Positions 28,508-37,768 of a stretch of DNA of 64,000 nt are shown here, one piece after another. Numbering within the stretch: position 1 is the first letter of the stretch; every line of letters starts with the position of its first letter. The notes under the pieces were generated by a model, which was given only the letters and a program-made list of their open reading frames with translations, was not told the origin of the DNA and searched no databases. The DNA lies in the NCBI GenBank assembly GCA_039621445.1, contig CP154956.1, positions 9,175,443 to 9,239,442 of the forward strand, in the 5' to 3' direction. The stretch is from Euglena gracilis (lineage: Eukaryota > Euglenida > Euglenophyceae > Euglenales). Made by a program: the position numbers and the translations under genes.

Positions 28508-29328
28508 GCCAAGTCTAAACAGGAGGGCTGGCGGGGCGGACTCTTCGCCCGTTACCCGGGCCGCCTCTACGGTTCGGCCTCTCCCCCCTCTCACTCCCAC
28601 CATCCCTGGTGGTGGAGCAGGCGGTCCTTCCGCCTCTTTCGCTTCTCCGTCTCCGCCCGCGGCCTCATCTCCGACAGCGCATCCCAGTGTTGAACTCGGG
28701 CTTCTCGCTCGTACCGCACGGCCAGCCGTCGAGACTCCGCTATGGACTAGTCCACTGCTGCCGGCGGAGCCTCCGCCCTCGGCGACGATGCACTGCTTCC
28801 AGCTGGTCCTTCGGAGATGTCCTGGCCACCCCGATTGGGCCGGCTGCCACTTATCCCACAGTGGCATCCCAGATCAGCCCAGCAAAATCCATCACACTTC
28901 CGTCCTTCCCCAGGCGGGATTCCAATCACCGCCAGGACGGAGAACTCAGGGACCCCCGCGGCCGAAGCACAGCTGGGGGTTTGGATCTCCATCGGTACAT
29001 CACCCAAATTGGAGAACTCAGGGACCCCAGCGGCCGCAGCACGGCTGGCGGTTTGGATCCCCATTGCCCCAATTGTTGGGGTCTGAAGCTGCATGCCCAA
29101 TGCTGTTCTCCTCGATGTCAGCATTCCCAATGCCGTCATCCACGATGTCGGCATGCCCCATGTCGTCATCCCCAATGTCGTCATGCGAAATGCAGCGCGT
29201 CCCCACAGCGGCCGAAGCTCTGCTGGGGGACCCTCTCTCGGCGGCCGAAACACAGCCGGCTTTCTGAGTGGCCAAACCCTGAGTGGTGGTACAGGGCCGG
29301 ATCGTAGGGCATCATCCACCGCCCGCCC

Positions 29329-29793
29329 TCACTTGGCCGTCACTGCCTGCACATCTCCGTCATCTGCATCTCCAGTCAGGCCAGCCCCATGATGCACTCC
29401 ATGTCCATTTGGGCCATCTGCAGCCTGCACCCCATGTGCACCTGAGGCATCTGCAGCATGCACCCCATGTGCATCTGCGGCATCTGCAGCATGCACCCCA
29501 TGTGCATCTGTGGAATGGCCCAAATGACCGGAATGTATATCTTGAACATGTTGACCATGTCCAGCTCCAGGATTTACCACTGGTGCATGCACCAATCCAG
29601 CATGCTCCACTGCGTCATCCGTCGGGCCGTCACAGATGAGTTGATTGTGAAACAGGGGCGGCGCCGGGGTGGGGGCTCTCTTCGCAATCCACACCTTTTC
29701 TGCCGCCCGACCCCGCGCCTCCTGTTTGGCTGGCTTCGGCTTTGCCTTGGGTTTTGCCTTTGCCTTGGGCTTCGCCTTCCTACCCGTTGGCAA
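29329..29793 (-). CDS. Unrecognised ORF of the truncated small LTR element
   Basis: 154 codons starting with a (KAKAKPK)-like Lys/Ala/Pro segment, then VDNPxG-free His/Asp/Ala repeats with a 30-bp period (HGVHAADA units). It occupies the place of the Ala-rich/His-Gly-repeat ORF in the complete copy. No known domain; possibly a reduced Gag or no protein at all. Confidence 0.35.
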   Translation of the reverse strand: MPTGRKAKPKAKAKPKAKPKPAKQEARGRAAEKVWIAKRAPTPAPPLFHNQLICDGPTDDAVEHAGLVHAPVVNPGAGHGQHVQDIHSGHLGHSTDAHGVHAADAADAHGVHAADASGAHGVQAADGPNGHGVHHGAGLTGDADDGDVQAVTAK

Positions 29794-30021
29794 GCAAATT
29801 CCACTTCAAATTTCCAAACTTCAACCACAGCACAAAACTCAAATCTCTCAGTCTTCAATCAATCAATCCCATGGTCCGCAGATATCCCAGAAGGCCACAA
29901 CCCATGGGCCCAGCAATCAACTCATGAGGTTTGACTGTACAGAAAAAACACAAATTTTAATGTGCAGCGCGCGCTCTCAGTCCTAATTCATGCTTCAGGC
30001 TGCGTACAAGTGTTCAGTTTG

Positions 30022-30336
30022 TGTAGGGGGTGTGGGCCTCACCACTCCTACAACCCCCTGGCGGCTGGCACTTGGCGCCTGCAGGCCCTGCCACTGGCTG
30101 GGATCCATCAATTCACCCAGGGGGCCTGGCACCCACCTGGGACTTTCCTTGTCACTTTTCATGGTAATCCCACTTCCCAATTCCCAGCGCTGGCACAAAT
30201 CAAGATACTTTCCAGAACTGAACCACCAAAGTCAAACTGAACATGCTGCTTGCCATTGTAAAGACAAACACAGACAGAATTTTGCGTAATTCCTAATTCC
30301 TCTGCTGGAATATAAATTTCATTCCCAGCGCCCACA
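30022..30336 (-). repeat. LTR of the small element, solo at this site
   Basis: 315 bp, TGTGGGCGCTGGG... to ...CCCCCTACA on the minus strand, close to the 314-bp LTRs at 58048 and 59564. Confidence 0.85.
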
Positions 30337-30342
30337 ACCCCC

Positions 30343-30654
30343 TCACAAGGTGGGATCAGGACAGGGGTGAGGGGGGAACACCGGGGCCGCCAGCCCTGAT
30401 TCCCTGCGACCCCGGCGCCATGGGTGGTTCTTGAACTTTTCTTTATCGAATTCATCAATTTTCCTGATATTCCCCCTGGCGCTGCCATATCCCCACTCTT
30501 GAGTGTCTACTTCCAAATTCAAACCCAGCAATGAAGATAAGACACCCAAGCCTTGGGCAATCAACTCAAGACAGTTGTGAGCTACAGAACAGAGGGTAAC
30601 GTCAGATAAAAATACAGCTGAACACTGGGATTCCCAATTCTTAATAGGATTCAC
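30343..30654 (-). CDS. Unrecognised ORF
   Basis: 103 codons from ATG, with normal-looking amino-acid composition (ELIAQGLGVLSSLLGLNLEV). The stop is just outside the LTR at 30022-30336. No family recognised. It may be part of a gene or older element into which the small LTR element inserted. Confidence 0.3.
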   Translation of the reverse strand: MNPIKNWESQCSAVFLSDVTLCSVAHNCLELIAQGLGVLSSLLGLNLEVDTQEWGYGSARGNIRKIDEFDKEKFKNHPWRRGRRESGLAAPVFPPHPCPDPTL

Positions 30655-30929
30655 CCTCAGAAAAAATTTGCTTCAGCAGCGCCCCCTCACACCCCCCTTC
30701 TCAAAACGGCGACCAGGAGCCGCCACACATACGTAGCTCACTGGGGGCGATGCTGAAAAAGGGTAAAAAAAAACAACCCTGGGCTCATATTTACATAGGC
30801 GTTTCACCCCTTTCGGGGGGGTCCGAACCGTAAATTCCTCCCTGGGTCGCGACTCTCAGGGGGCGAAAATTTTAGCGAAAAATCTGTTCGGCGTTTTTTC
30901 TCTCTCTCGAAACGTCACCCCCCCCCCCC

Positions 30930-31160
30930 CCGGGTTGAAACTCACGGGGGTGCTGCCCGAAAAATCTGTGGGGCGATTTTTCCGAAAAATCTGTCCCCTC
31001 CCCCAGGGCCGTGGCACTCTGGGGTCAAAAACCCTGGGGCTGACTCTTCAGCTCCCCCCACCCAGGGACGAAGCCCACTGGGGGTCAAAAAAAAAAAACC
31101 TGGGGGCTGACGCTTCTGCCCCCCCCCCCCCCAGGGCCGAAGCCCACTAGGGGGGGCCAC
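30930..31160. repeat. Short tandem repeats with CCAGGGNCGAAGCCCACT words
   Basis: Three imperfect units of about 60 bp around GGGTCAAAAAACCTGGGGCT and GGGACGAAGCCCACTGGGGG. Low complexity; no gene seen. The same words occur in the internal part of the element at 58362-59563. Confidence 0.6.
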
Positions 31161-31530
31161 TTACCTGGAGTGTTCAACAAACACAACAAAATCTGGAACG
31201 GATTAAAAAAATGCAATCTTTCAGTCGATGGTTCCTTCAACAGACGACTGTGTCCACCCCATAACATTCTGAGGCAGAGCATTGCAAAGCGTAATTGTAC
31301 AACAAAAACAATAAGCAATAACCTGAGGGCGGCACCTTCCTGGTGTTCCGTCCCTCCGGTACGCAAGGCACTGCCGGCCCTGCCCTTTCTGCTGGGGGTC
31401 GAAACACACTCCCCAAGAAAAAAAAACCAGAACGAAAACAAACTGCCTGTCCGGGTTTCAGCAAACCGCTGTCCCCCACCCTCCCCAGTCCGAGGCCGAA
31501 GCCCACCAGGAAGTAAAAAACGTCCAGGGG

Positions 31531-31605
31531 TCAGCAAACCGCTGTGTGTCTTGGTTGAGTGTCTTGGTTGATGTCTCCCAGTTCGTCGTCTTCGGCGTCA
31601 GTGAA
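31531..31605 (-). pseudogene. 3' end of the acidic ORF split by the outer retrotransposon
   Basis: In the pre-insertion frame this reads FTDAEDDELGDINQDTQPRH and four more residues, then TGA. It joins the ORF at 56082-56843 once the element 31610-56081 and one CTGT are removed. Confidence 0.6.
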
Positions 31606-31609
31606 CTGT

Positions 31610-32431
31610 TGTTCGCTGGCCCCACCCCCTGTGCGCCGCCGGTCGCCCCCGCGACCGGCGAGTCCCGGTGGGCCGAGGGCCCGGGGGGGTCCTCGCCGTC
31701 GTGGATGACCACCGACAGCAGGGGGGTGGGTGTTTCCGGGGTGGGGCCTGCGCTTTCTCGGGGAGTTGGTGGGCTCAAGCCAACCCCCATTTTTTCACCC
31801 AGGTGGTTTCCCCAAACCCAGCCGGCGCGTAGGATCGTTTTTTTAATGTTTTCCGAAAATTTGGTGAACACCAAAAAATCTGCCATTTGGTATGAAAATC
31901 TCACTTCTCTCTCTCTCTCTCTTGCACACCTTGTAGGCAAAACCAACCCACTGAAACTTGGAACTTTGAGAGTGAGAAACTGAAAGTAACTTGAGTGTGA
32001 ACAAATGAAACTGAACTGTGAGAATTGAAATGTGAATGTATGAAAATGTGCAAACCTGGGGCAAGAGGTGAGGGGTAGGGGGTATAGGGGCGGCGGCGAA
32101 GGTGGCGGTGTTGTAGGGTCTCCTTCTTGATTTCAGTACCAAATTGACTTCAATAACTCCACCAACAATGCAACGACCAACAATGTAACTGTCAATTCCA
32201 ATTCAACAATGTGATTGATCAAATCCAATTCAATGTATTTCCTCTTTGCCAAATAATGGGGGAAAACCCCTCAAGTTCTGTAAAAAAAAAAAGAATTTGA
32301 AAGCGCAAAGTAATTTGACCCGCTTCCAATTTAAGTCGCGGGTTTTTTTTAACTGATTGGCTGTTACCCGCGACTTTGAAATTTGCGCTTTCTGGCAATT
32401 TTTGGCTGCCGGCGAAAGCCGGCGGCCGACA
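31610..32431 (-). repeat. 3' LTR of the outer element
   Basis: 822 bp, TGTCGGCC... to ...GCGAACA on the minus strand (TG/CA ends). Contains a (CT)n run near 31905. About 99% identical to 55256-56081. Confidence 0.93.
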
Positions 32432-32446
32432 CCCCCTCCCTTGCGA
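32432..32446 (-). other. Polypurine tract of the outer element
   Basis: On the minus strand CGCAAGGGAGGGGG directly precedes the 3' LTR, the expected site for plus-strand DNA priming. Confidence 0.7.
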
Positions 32447-32689
32447 CCTTAGTCGGACACCAAAAACTCGCCCCCCCCCCTTTCCTCAACAAAGAGGGGG
32501 GAACTCCTCCAATCGGCACTCCTTCACCCAAAGCCTATGTCCCACACATGCTCCCTTGAACCAACCAAACGGGAAACAAAATTCAGGGACTATGGCTTTC
32601 AAGTGCCTTCAAACCTTTGGGAAAGACTCGGTTCACCAACCAATGAATATTTGGCTGCCCCCCCCCCCGCTTGTCATGAGTGGTATGAG

Positions 32690-32940
32690 GGTCTTCACCA
32701 AGATCTGCCCCCCCCCCTCTCCAACGGGTCGGGGGATTTTTGGTAAAAATTCGGTTGTCGCCCCCCCCCCTCGGGCCGGGGGGATTTTTGTCAAAAAAAA
32801 TCCAGAGCCCCCCCGCTCCTCGGGCCGGGGGATTTTTAAAAAATCAAGCGCCCCCCCCCCCTCCTCGGGCCGGGGGGATTTTTGTCAAAAAATCAAACGC
32901 CCCCCCCCCCCCTCGGGCCGGGGGGATTTGTGTCAAACCG
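32690..32940 (-). repeat. Tandem repeat in the 3' untranslated part of the outer element
   Basis: Four to five imperfect units of about 45 bp with CTCGGGCCGGGGGGATTTTT and TCAAAAAATC between integrase and polypurine tract. Not coding. Confidence 0.8.
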
Positions 32941-33361
32941 AAAGGGGGGCTCATGATGTGATCATAGACTCCCAACCTCATCATCCACATATCTGAATTC
33001 TTTGAGAAGGAATCCTTAAAACACCACCGCGTGACGGCAATGTGGGGTAAGGTATAAGGGCAGCGGGGTAAGGTAGAGGGAGGGAAGGGAAGAGGGACAG
33101 CGGACGGAAAATATAGCAAACGGGCAGCGAATATACTGTGGTGCCCCGGCCCCCTTGCGGGGCCTTTTTCTACCTTTCTCCATTCTCCTTGCAAATCCTT
33201 GCATTTGTACATTCTCTCATTTACACGCTCATGCGTGTGTGCGTGCACTCACACCCACACGGACGTGCAAATCCGGTTTTTGAATTTTGAAAACAGCACT
33301 TTGCCTTCCCATTAGGCTCATCGTAGAGCCTTGGACAGGGCCTTATGGCTCACCTTATAGC

Positions 33362-34708
33362 CTACGGCACACCGTCAATTTTAAGTTCGGACATTATGTC
33401 CATTTTCACTTTTTTCTCACGGGAATACTTCACAAACTCCCCACTGAACCTGTGAATAAAATTTCCAGCCGGTTCCCAGGTCTCCTCCCCGTCCTCATAT
33501 CCGACCCACTTGGTCGAAAATTCCCATTTTCCATCTTTTCCTTTTCGGTGCCTTAGAATTTTTTCCACCTCCCACTCGTCAGGTAATGCCTCTTCTTCTT
33601 TTTCGGTCCGTTTATAATAAAAAAGAGGCACCCCCTTACCTTCAACTTGGGGTTCACGATACTCCTTCAAAAAACTCCTATGAGCTTTTGTCTCCACCCC
33701 AGGTTTCATTTCGATTACATAACTTCGTTCCCCTTCTCTACCCTTCACGACCCCAGGTCCCACCCACCTAGAGTCAAGCTTCTCACCCGACCCTTCGGGT
33801 CTCCTATACCAAACCGTCGTCCCCACCTTTAGGGGTTCCATTTCTTTCCTACCCTTATTTATCCTTGCCACCTCCTCCTCATGCTTTTTGTTGAGTATCC
33901 TAGCCACCCTCCCATCAATGTCTTGCATCCTTCGGAAAAACTCCACCGAATCCTCACATTCTTTGGGTGGTTGGTAGGGTACCCCTGCCAATGGTCTTTC
34001 CCTTCCTGTCATAATTTCATATGGGCTGAACCCGCTTTCCCCCTTTACGTCGTGAATTCGGTCCAAAACTTGGGGTAACGCTTCAACCCAATTAATTTTT
34101 TCCTCCACATACAATTTTCTCAACACCTCCATTACCTGCTGTCCGGCTCTCTCAACCCTCCCGTTTGCTTGGTGGTGGTATGCTTGGGAATATGCTTGCC
34201 TAATCCCCAAAAGTGCACACATGTTTTTCCACCAAGTGCTTGTGAAATGGCTCCCTTGGTCACTTGAGATGACCGAGGGAACCCCAAAAGGCCTCCACTG
34301 ATTTTTCACCATTTCCTTAGCCAACTTGGCACCGGTTAATCCCTTGTCCTTGCATGCAACCCCCACAATCCAACCTGAATTCCTATCCACACAAAGGGCC
34401 AGGGTGTCATACTCCCCCCCATCGTGTAAAACCCTTGGCATTCGAAACAAATCGATGGCAACACTTGTCATTAGTGCTGGGGGTATGGGTGTGGACTCAA
34501 TTCGTCCTTTCAAACTCTTCCCCCTCACACTCGCTTGGCATGTGGAACAATTTTTGCTGCAATTTTGGTTGAGTTGTTTTGCAGCCTTTTCATCAGCCCA
34601 AACAAAACGGATTGCCATGTGTTTCCAAACTTTTTCAGGGCCAACGTGCCCCAAAAACTCGTGAATTTCTTGAATCACCAAGTGTTGAAAACTTTCAGGC
34701 ACACACAA
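33362..34708 (-). CDS. Integrase with C-terminal chromodomain (outer element)
   Basis: 448 codons. An HHCC zinc finger (H16, H21, C54, C57) is followed by the DDE catalytic triad D86, D150, E186 with the classic 35-residue spacing (ISSDQGSHF, NGRVERAGQ), then the GPY/F-like segment (WVGPGVVKG) and a chromodomain near residues 385-425 (DEWEVEKILRHR, KWVGYEDGEETWEP). Integrase joins the cDNA to chromosomes, and chromodomains target chromatin marks in chromoviruses. The ORF starts at an internal Met and follows the RNase H frame with a short overlap, so it is probably one polyprotein broken by a frameshift. All catalytic residues are present. Confidence 0.93.
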   Translation of the reverse strand: MCVPESFQHLVIQEIHEFLGHVGPEKVWKHMAIRFVWADEKAAKQLNQNCSKNCSTCQASVRGKSLKGRIESTPIPPALMTSVAIDLFRMPRVLHDGGEYDTLALCVDRNSGWIVGVACKDKGLTGAKLAKEMVKNQWRPFGVPSVISSDQGSHFTSTWWKNMCALLGIRQAYSQAYHHQANGRVERAGQQVMEVLRKLYVEEKINWVEALPQVLDRIHDVKGESGFSPYEIMTGRERPLAGVPYQPPKECEDSVEFFRRMQDIDGRVARILNKKHEEEVARINKGRKEMEPLKVGTTVWYRRPEGSGEKLDSRWVGPGVVKGREGERSYVIEMKPGVETKAHRSFLKEYREPQVEGKGVPLFYYKRTEKEEEALPDEWEVEKILRHRKGKDGKWEFSTKWVGYEDGEETWEPAGNFIHRFSGEFVKYSREKKVKMDIMSELKIDGVP

Positions 34709-35924
34709 CTTTTCTCAAACACAATTGGCCATTTAGCACTTTGAAGCCCTTTGGCCAAATTGAATCGCCTTTGGTAGCTACCCATTTTTCTTTCCATGTG
34801 GGGCATTGGGAATATGCTTCCCCCCAATCACGCTCCCATACGGGCTTAATATCCTTAGGGGTCGTACTTGGCAGGGCGTCCCCCACTTCCATACGAGTGT
34901 CCCCCCTCGAACTTTCAGCCGTCTCCGGGACAGGGGTCGTCTCCCCCCCCCCCACTTTCTCATCCCAAAAATGAACTCGTTTCTTTTCTTTCCTGGGCCC
35001 TTGTGAGTGGGTGTCCACAGGGGTGTCTTTTCCTCCTGGGTCTACCCCACCCTCGGTTTCCCTCCTTGTGCACTCTCCTTTTTCCTCCTCAGGTGTTACG
35101 TTTTTGCCACTACGGGTTGTCACCCCCCGTATCCAGGCATTACGTAAATTGGGCTGGTTTTTGATTCTTATCTCCAAACACTGTTTTTCCTCTTCTTTTT
35201 CCTCCCGGATAAAATTTTCCATTTCATCCTTGTCTTCGGCTGACACGTGCTTACTTATGTCCCTTGGGGCTTGCGAAGCTGGGTATGCCCACCGACTAAG
35301 GATATCGGCTATGGTGTTTTCTTTACCCGGGATATATCCCACCGTCAAATCATACTTGGAGAAAATTTGATGCCATCTCGCCCTCCTCCCAACCGGACCA
35401 CTGGGGGTGTCTAGGACCTCCCTTGTCCAAGACTCCAAACTTTGGTGGTCGGTTAAAACCAAAACGGGTTGCAATCCAATCCAACTTTCCCATTTTTGTA
35501 GTGCCAAAATTATGGCGTACGTCTCCAACTCCCTGGGGGTCCATTTTCTTTGCCCCTCGGTCAATTTTCGAGACATAAAAGCCACTGGCACAGTTTTTTT
35601 CTCAATCACATCCTGGGCTGTGGGTCTTCCTCCCCCCTCCTTCATTTGCTCTAACGTTGCCCCCACGGCGTACCCACTGGCATCAACCCTTAGCACAAAG
35701 GGTTTATCTGGGTCTACCCGTTGCAACATTAGGCCCGAACACAACCTTTTTTTCAGCTCCTCAAAAGCTTTTAAATCCTCCCCATCAAATTCCACAGGTT
35801 TTCGACTTCCTTTCTTTCCCACCTCCCTGGGGACTTTCAATTTGTCTTGCAACCGGGCAGCTACTTCCGCATACATGTGAATGTATGCATTGTAATAATT
35901 TGTGAATCCCAAAAAGGCTCTCAA
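34695..35924 (-). CDS. RT thumb, RNase H and linker (outer element)
   Basis: 409 codons. It begins in the RT tether/thumb (RAFLGFTNYYNAYIHMYAEV), then has RNase H with the acidic residues in DASGYAVGATL, ELETYAIILAL, LTDHQSLESW and NTIADILSRWAYPASQ. An acidic linker of about 170 residues leads to the integrase zinc finger. RNase H degrades the RNA strand of the RNA/DNA hybrid. The frame changes at the RT junction (35921) and again at the integrase junction (34700). Confidence 0.9.
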   Translation of the reverse strand: MRAFLGFTNYYNAYIHMYAEVAARLQDKLKVPREVGKKGSRKPVEFDGEDLKAFEELKKRLCSGLMLQRVDPDKPFVLRVDASGYAVGATLEQMKEGGGRPTAQDVIEKKTVPVAFMSRKLTEGQRKWTPRELETYAIILALQKWESWIGLQPVLVLTDHQSLESWTREVLDTPSGPVGRRARWHQIFSKYDLTVGYIPGKENTIADILSRWAYPASQAPRDISKHVSAEDKDEMENFIREEKEEEKQCLEIRIKNQPNLRNAWIRGVTTRSGKNVTPEEEKGECTRRETEGGVDPGGKDTPVDTHSQGPRKEKKRVHFWDEKVGGGETTPVPETAESSRGDTRMEVGDALPSTTPKDIKPVWERDWGEAYSQCPTWKEKWVATKGDSIWPKGFKVLNGQLCLRKVVCA

Positions 35925-36688
35925 AGCCGTAATTGTTTTTGGAACCTCCCACTTTTCGATCGCTCGTAACTTACCCGGTGCAGGCCTCCTAGTCCCATTT
36001 CCGGAAATTGTCCAAAAAATTCAATCTCCTCCACAAAAAGTTTGGCTTTGAATTCATCAGCCACCAAAAGTTCTGTTTTGAGCACTTCCAACACCCTCCT
36101 CAAATCTTTTTCATGTGCCCCCACTAGATCCTCCCCTTCCCCGACCGTTGTCCCCACCAGTATGTCATCTATGTACCCTGTGGCGATATCCCTTACTGGT
36201 GTCAAACGGTCATCGATCATTTGCTGAAATTGCTGGGGGGCATTTGTCAAACCCATTACGTTCACCCTCCACTGAAAAATCCCTTTGGGGGTGAAACAAC
36301 ACGTTATGGGTCGACTTTCTGGGTGTAAAGGTTGTTGGTGAAAAGCTTGCTTCAAATCGATGATCGAAAACATTTGGTTTGCACCATGTTTCACCAAAAT
36401 GTCTTCAATTTTGGGTAGGGGGTAGTTGCATCGCCTTGTTTGGCTGTTTGGACCCCTGAGGTCCACCCCCCCCCTCCAAGGAAAATCGTTGGATTTTTTT
36501 GGAACTGGAAAAGTCTGGGACAGCCATTCAGAATTTTTGGCTGTGGCTGGCTCAATGTATTTTTTGTCGAGCCAGTCTTGGGTGATGTTTTCAAGTGCCT
36601 CTTTCCGCTCACCGTGCATGAAAAAAGGCTTCTGTCTGGTTGGCTTTGCCCCCTCCTTCAAAGGTATGTATGCATACCATATTGTCAT
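35921..36688 (-). CDS. Reverse transcriptase fingers/palm (outer element)
   Basis: 256 codons covering RT motifs. FPVPKKSNDFPWRGGVDLRG lies in the fingers, SIIDLKQAFHQ holds the first catalytic Asp (111) and GYIDDILVG the catalytic pair (YIDD at 172-175). A frameshift near 35930 separates it from the thumb. The catalytic residues are intact. The N-terminal extension lies in another frame at 36691-37069. Confidence 0.92.
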   Translation of the reverse strand: MTIWYAYIPLKEGAKPTRQKPFFMHGERKEALENITQDWLDKKYIEPATAKNSEWLSQTFPVPKKSNDFPWRGGVDLRGPNSQTRRCNYPLPKIEDILVKHGANQMFSIIDLKQAFHQQPLHPESRPITCCFTPKGIFQWRVNVMGLTNAPQQFQQMIDDRLTPVRDIATGYIDDILVGTTVGEGEDLVGAHEKDLRRVLEVLKTELLVADEFKAKLFVEEIEFFGQFPEMGLGGLHRVSYERSKSGRFQKQLRL

Positions 36689-36690
36689 CT

Positions 36691-37073
36691 TTAGGGGAGG
36701 ACTGGAAATGGCGATGACCGAAATACCGTCCCCCTGTAATCTTGCAAAACTTGTTCCCTCAACTTGACTACCCGTTCCTCCTCTTTTTTGTCCTCCCCCT
36801 CCCTTGCAATTGTCATTCGGTTGATAACTTGCACTGGAGGGTCACTTCCCTCCAAATTTGTGGCAACCTCCCCCAGGTCCTCATCACTCAAAAATTGCAA
36901 TTCCTGGTCCAACCCTTCCAATGGCAAACAAAGACCAAGTGTTTGCAACCCAAACGAAGACCCGTCCGCCACAGTCACATTGTCCACTGAAAAATTTGTG
37001 TCATCCCTGAATTTTTTACGGACCCCTCCGTCTTTTAACACCCCGCAAAAAAATCAGGTCGGGGCTGTCTTTC
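36691..37073 (-). CDS. Protease-RT linker, part downstream of the nested insertion (outer element)
   Basis: Reads an acidic linker (LSDEDLGEVATNLEGSDPPV) that ends VLQDYRGTVF, a segment like the EFEGRVF that precedes RT in the inner element. It continues the protein interrupted at 49538. The join across the TTTC duplication keeps coding potential after small frame corrections. Confidence 0.7.
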
Positions 37074-37712
37074 AGTTGGCGGACCGGCCGCTGCACCTTC
37101 TATTGCCACTGTTACAGCCTGCTGTTGTATATAGCGAACCACTGCGCTAATTCAGCATCAAAATAGCGCAAACCGCTCTCTAACTGTTCTGTTTTTTACT
37201 GCAGGCTCCCTCTTTCTTACCTATGGTTTCAATTCAAGATTGTGCCTGCTGAATCAAGACCAAGGTCAAATTATATCAATTTTCAAGGAATTTCAAGGGA
37301 ATTCAAGGAAAGGCACTGGAGCCAAGAAAGTGCAAAAGTTCAAGAAAATCAAAATCCCAAGGGCGGAGCAAGCAAAAGATTACAAAAAAGATTGGCTATC
37401 TGCTGGCGCAGGAGAGCAGTACAAGCCAAAAAGGTGTTGGTGCTGGGGTATCTGAAGCCTAGGGGAGGGTAACCAGGCCTTTTCCTAAACCCCCCCACTG
37501 CCGGAAGGGACGCCAAGCCGGACTCCCCCCTCCAACCACTCCCCAAAAAGGAGGGCCTTCGGTCCCCGGAAAAAAATCCTACGTGGGAAGGGGAGTATCC
37601 CGAACCTACCCCTCTCCCCAGAGCCCATCGCGCCTACCCCCCACCCCGCCGGTACCCCCTCACAGACCCCCGGGAGTGAAGGCTGGGCAAAAACAACATC
37701 GTTCGGGAAACT
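37074..37712 (+). repeat. 5' LTR of the inner element
   Basis: 639 bp from AGTTGGCGGACCGG to CGTTCGGGAAACT, bounded by TTTC on the left and the PBS on the right. Confidence 0.95.
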
Positions 37713-37726
37713 GGTAGCAGAGGTTT
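37712..37726 (+). other. Primer-binding site of the inner element
   Basis: TGGTAGCAGAGGTTT follows the LTR directly. It is close to the complement of initiator/elongator Met-tRNA 3' ends (TGGTANCAGAGC) used by many Ty3/gypsy elements. Confidence 0.8.
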
Positions 37727-37768
37727 TTCACAGAACAAAATTTCCTGGGAACAAACCACACCGACAAG

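Larger units (their letters stand above)
28508..30336 (-). mobile_element. Small non-autonomous LTR element, truncated copy
   Basis: A minus-strand LTR (30022-30336) is followed by internal DNA starting CAAACTGAACACT, as in the complete copy at 58048-59877. The internal part encodes (minus, from 29793) an Ala/Lys/Pro-rich start and His/Gly/Asp repeats such as STDAHGVHAADAADAHGVHA. The second LTR is missing. No protease, RT or integrase, so it would need another element to move. Confidence 0.65.
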
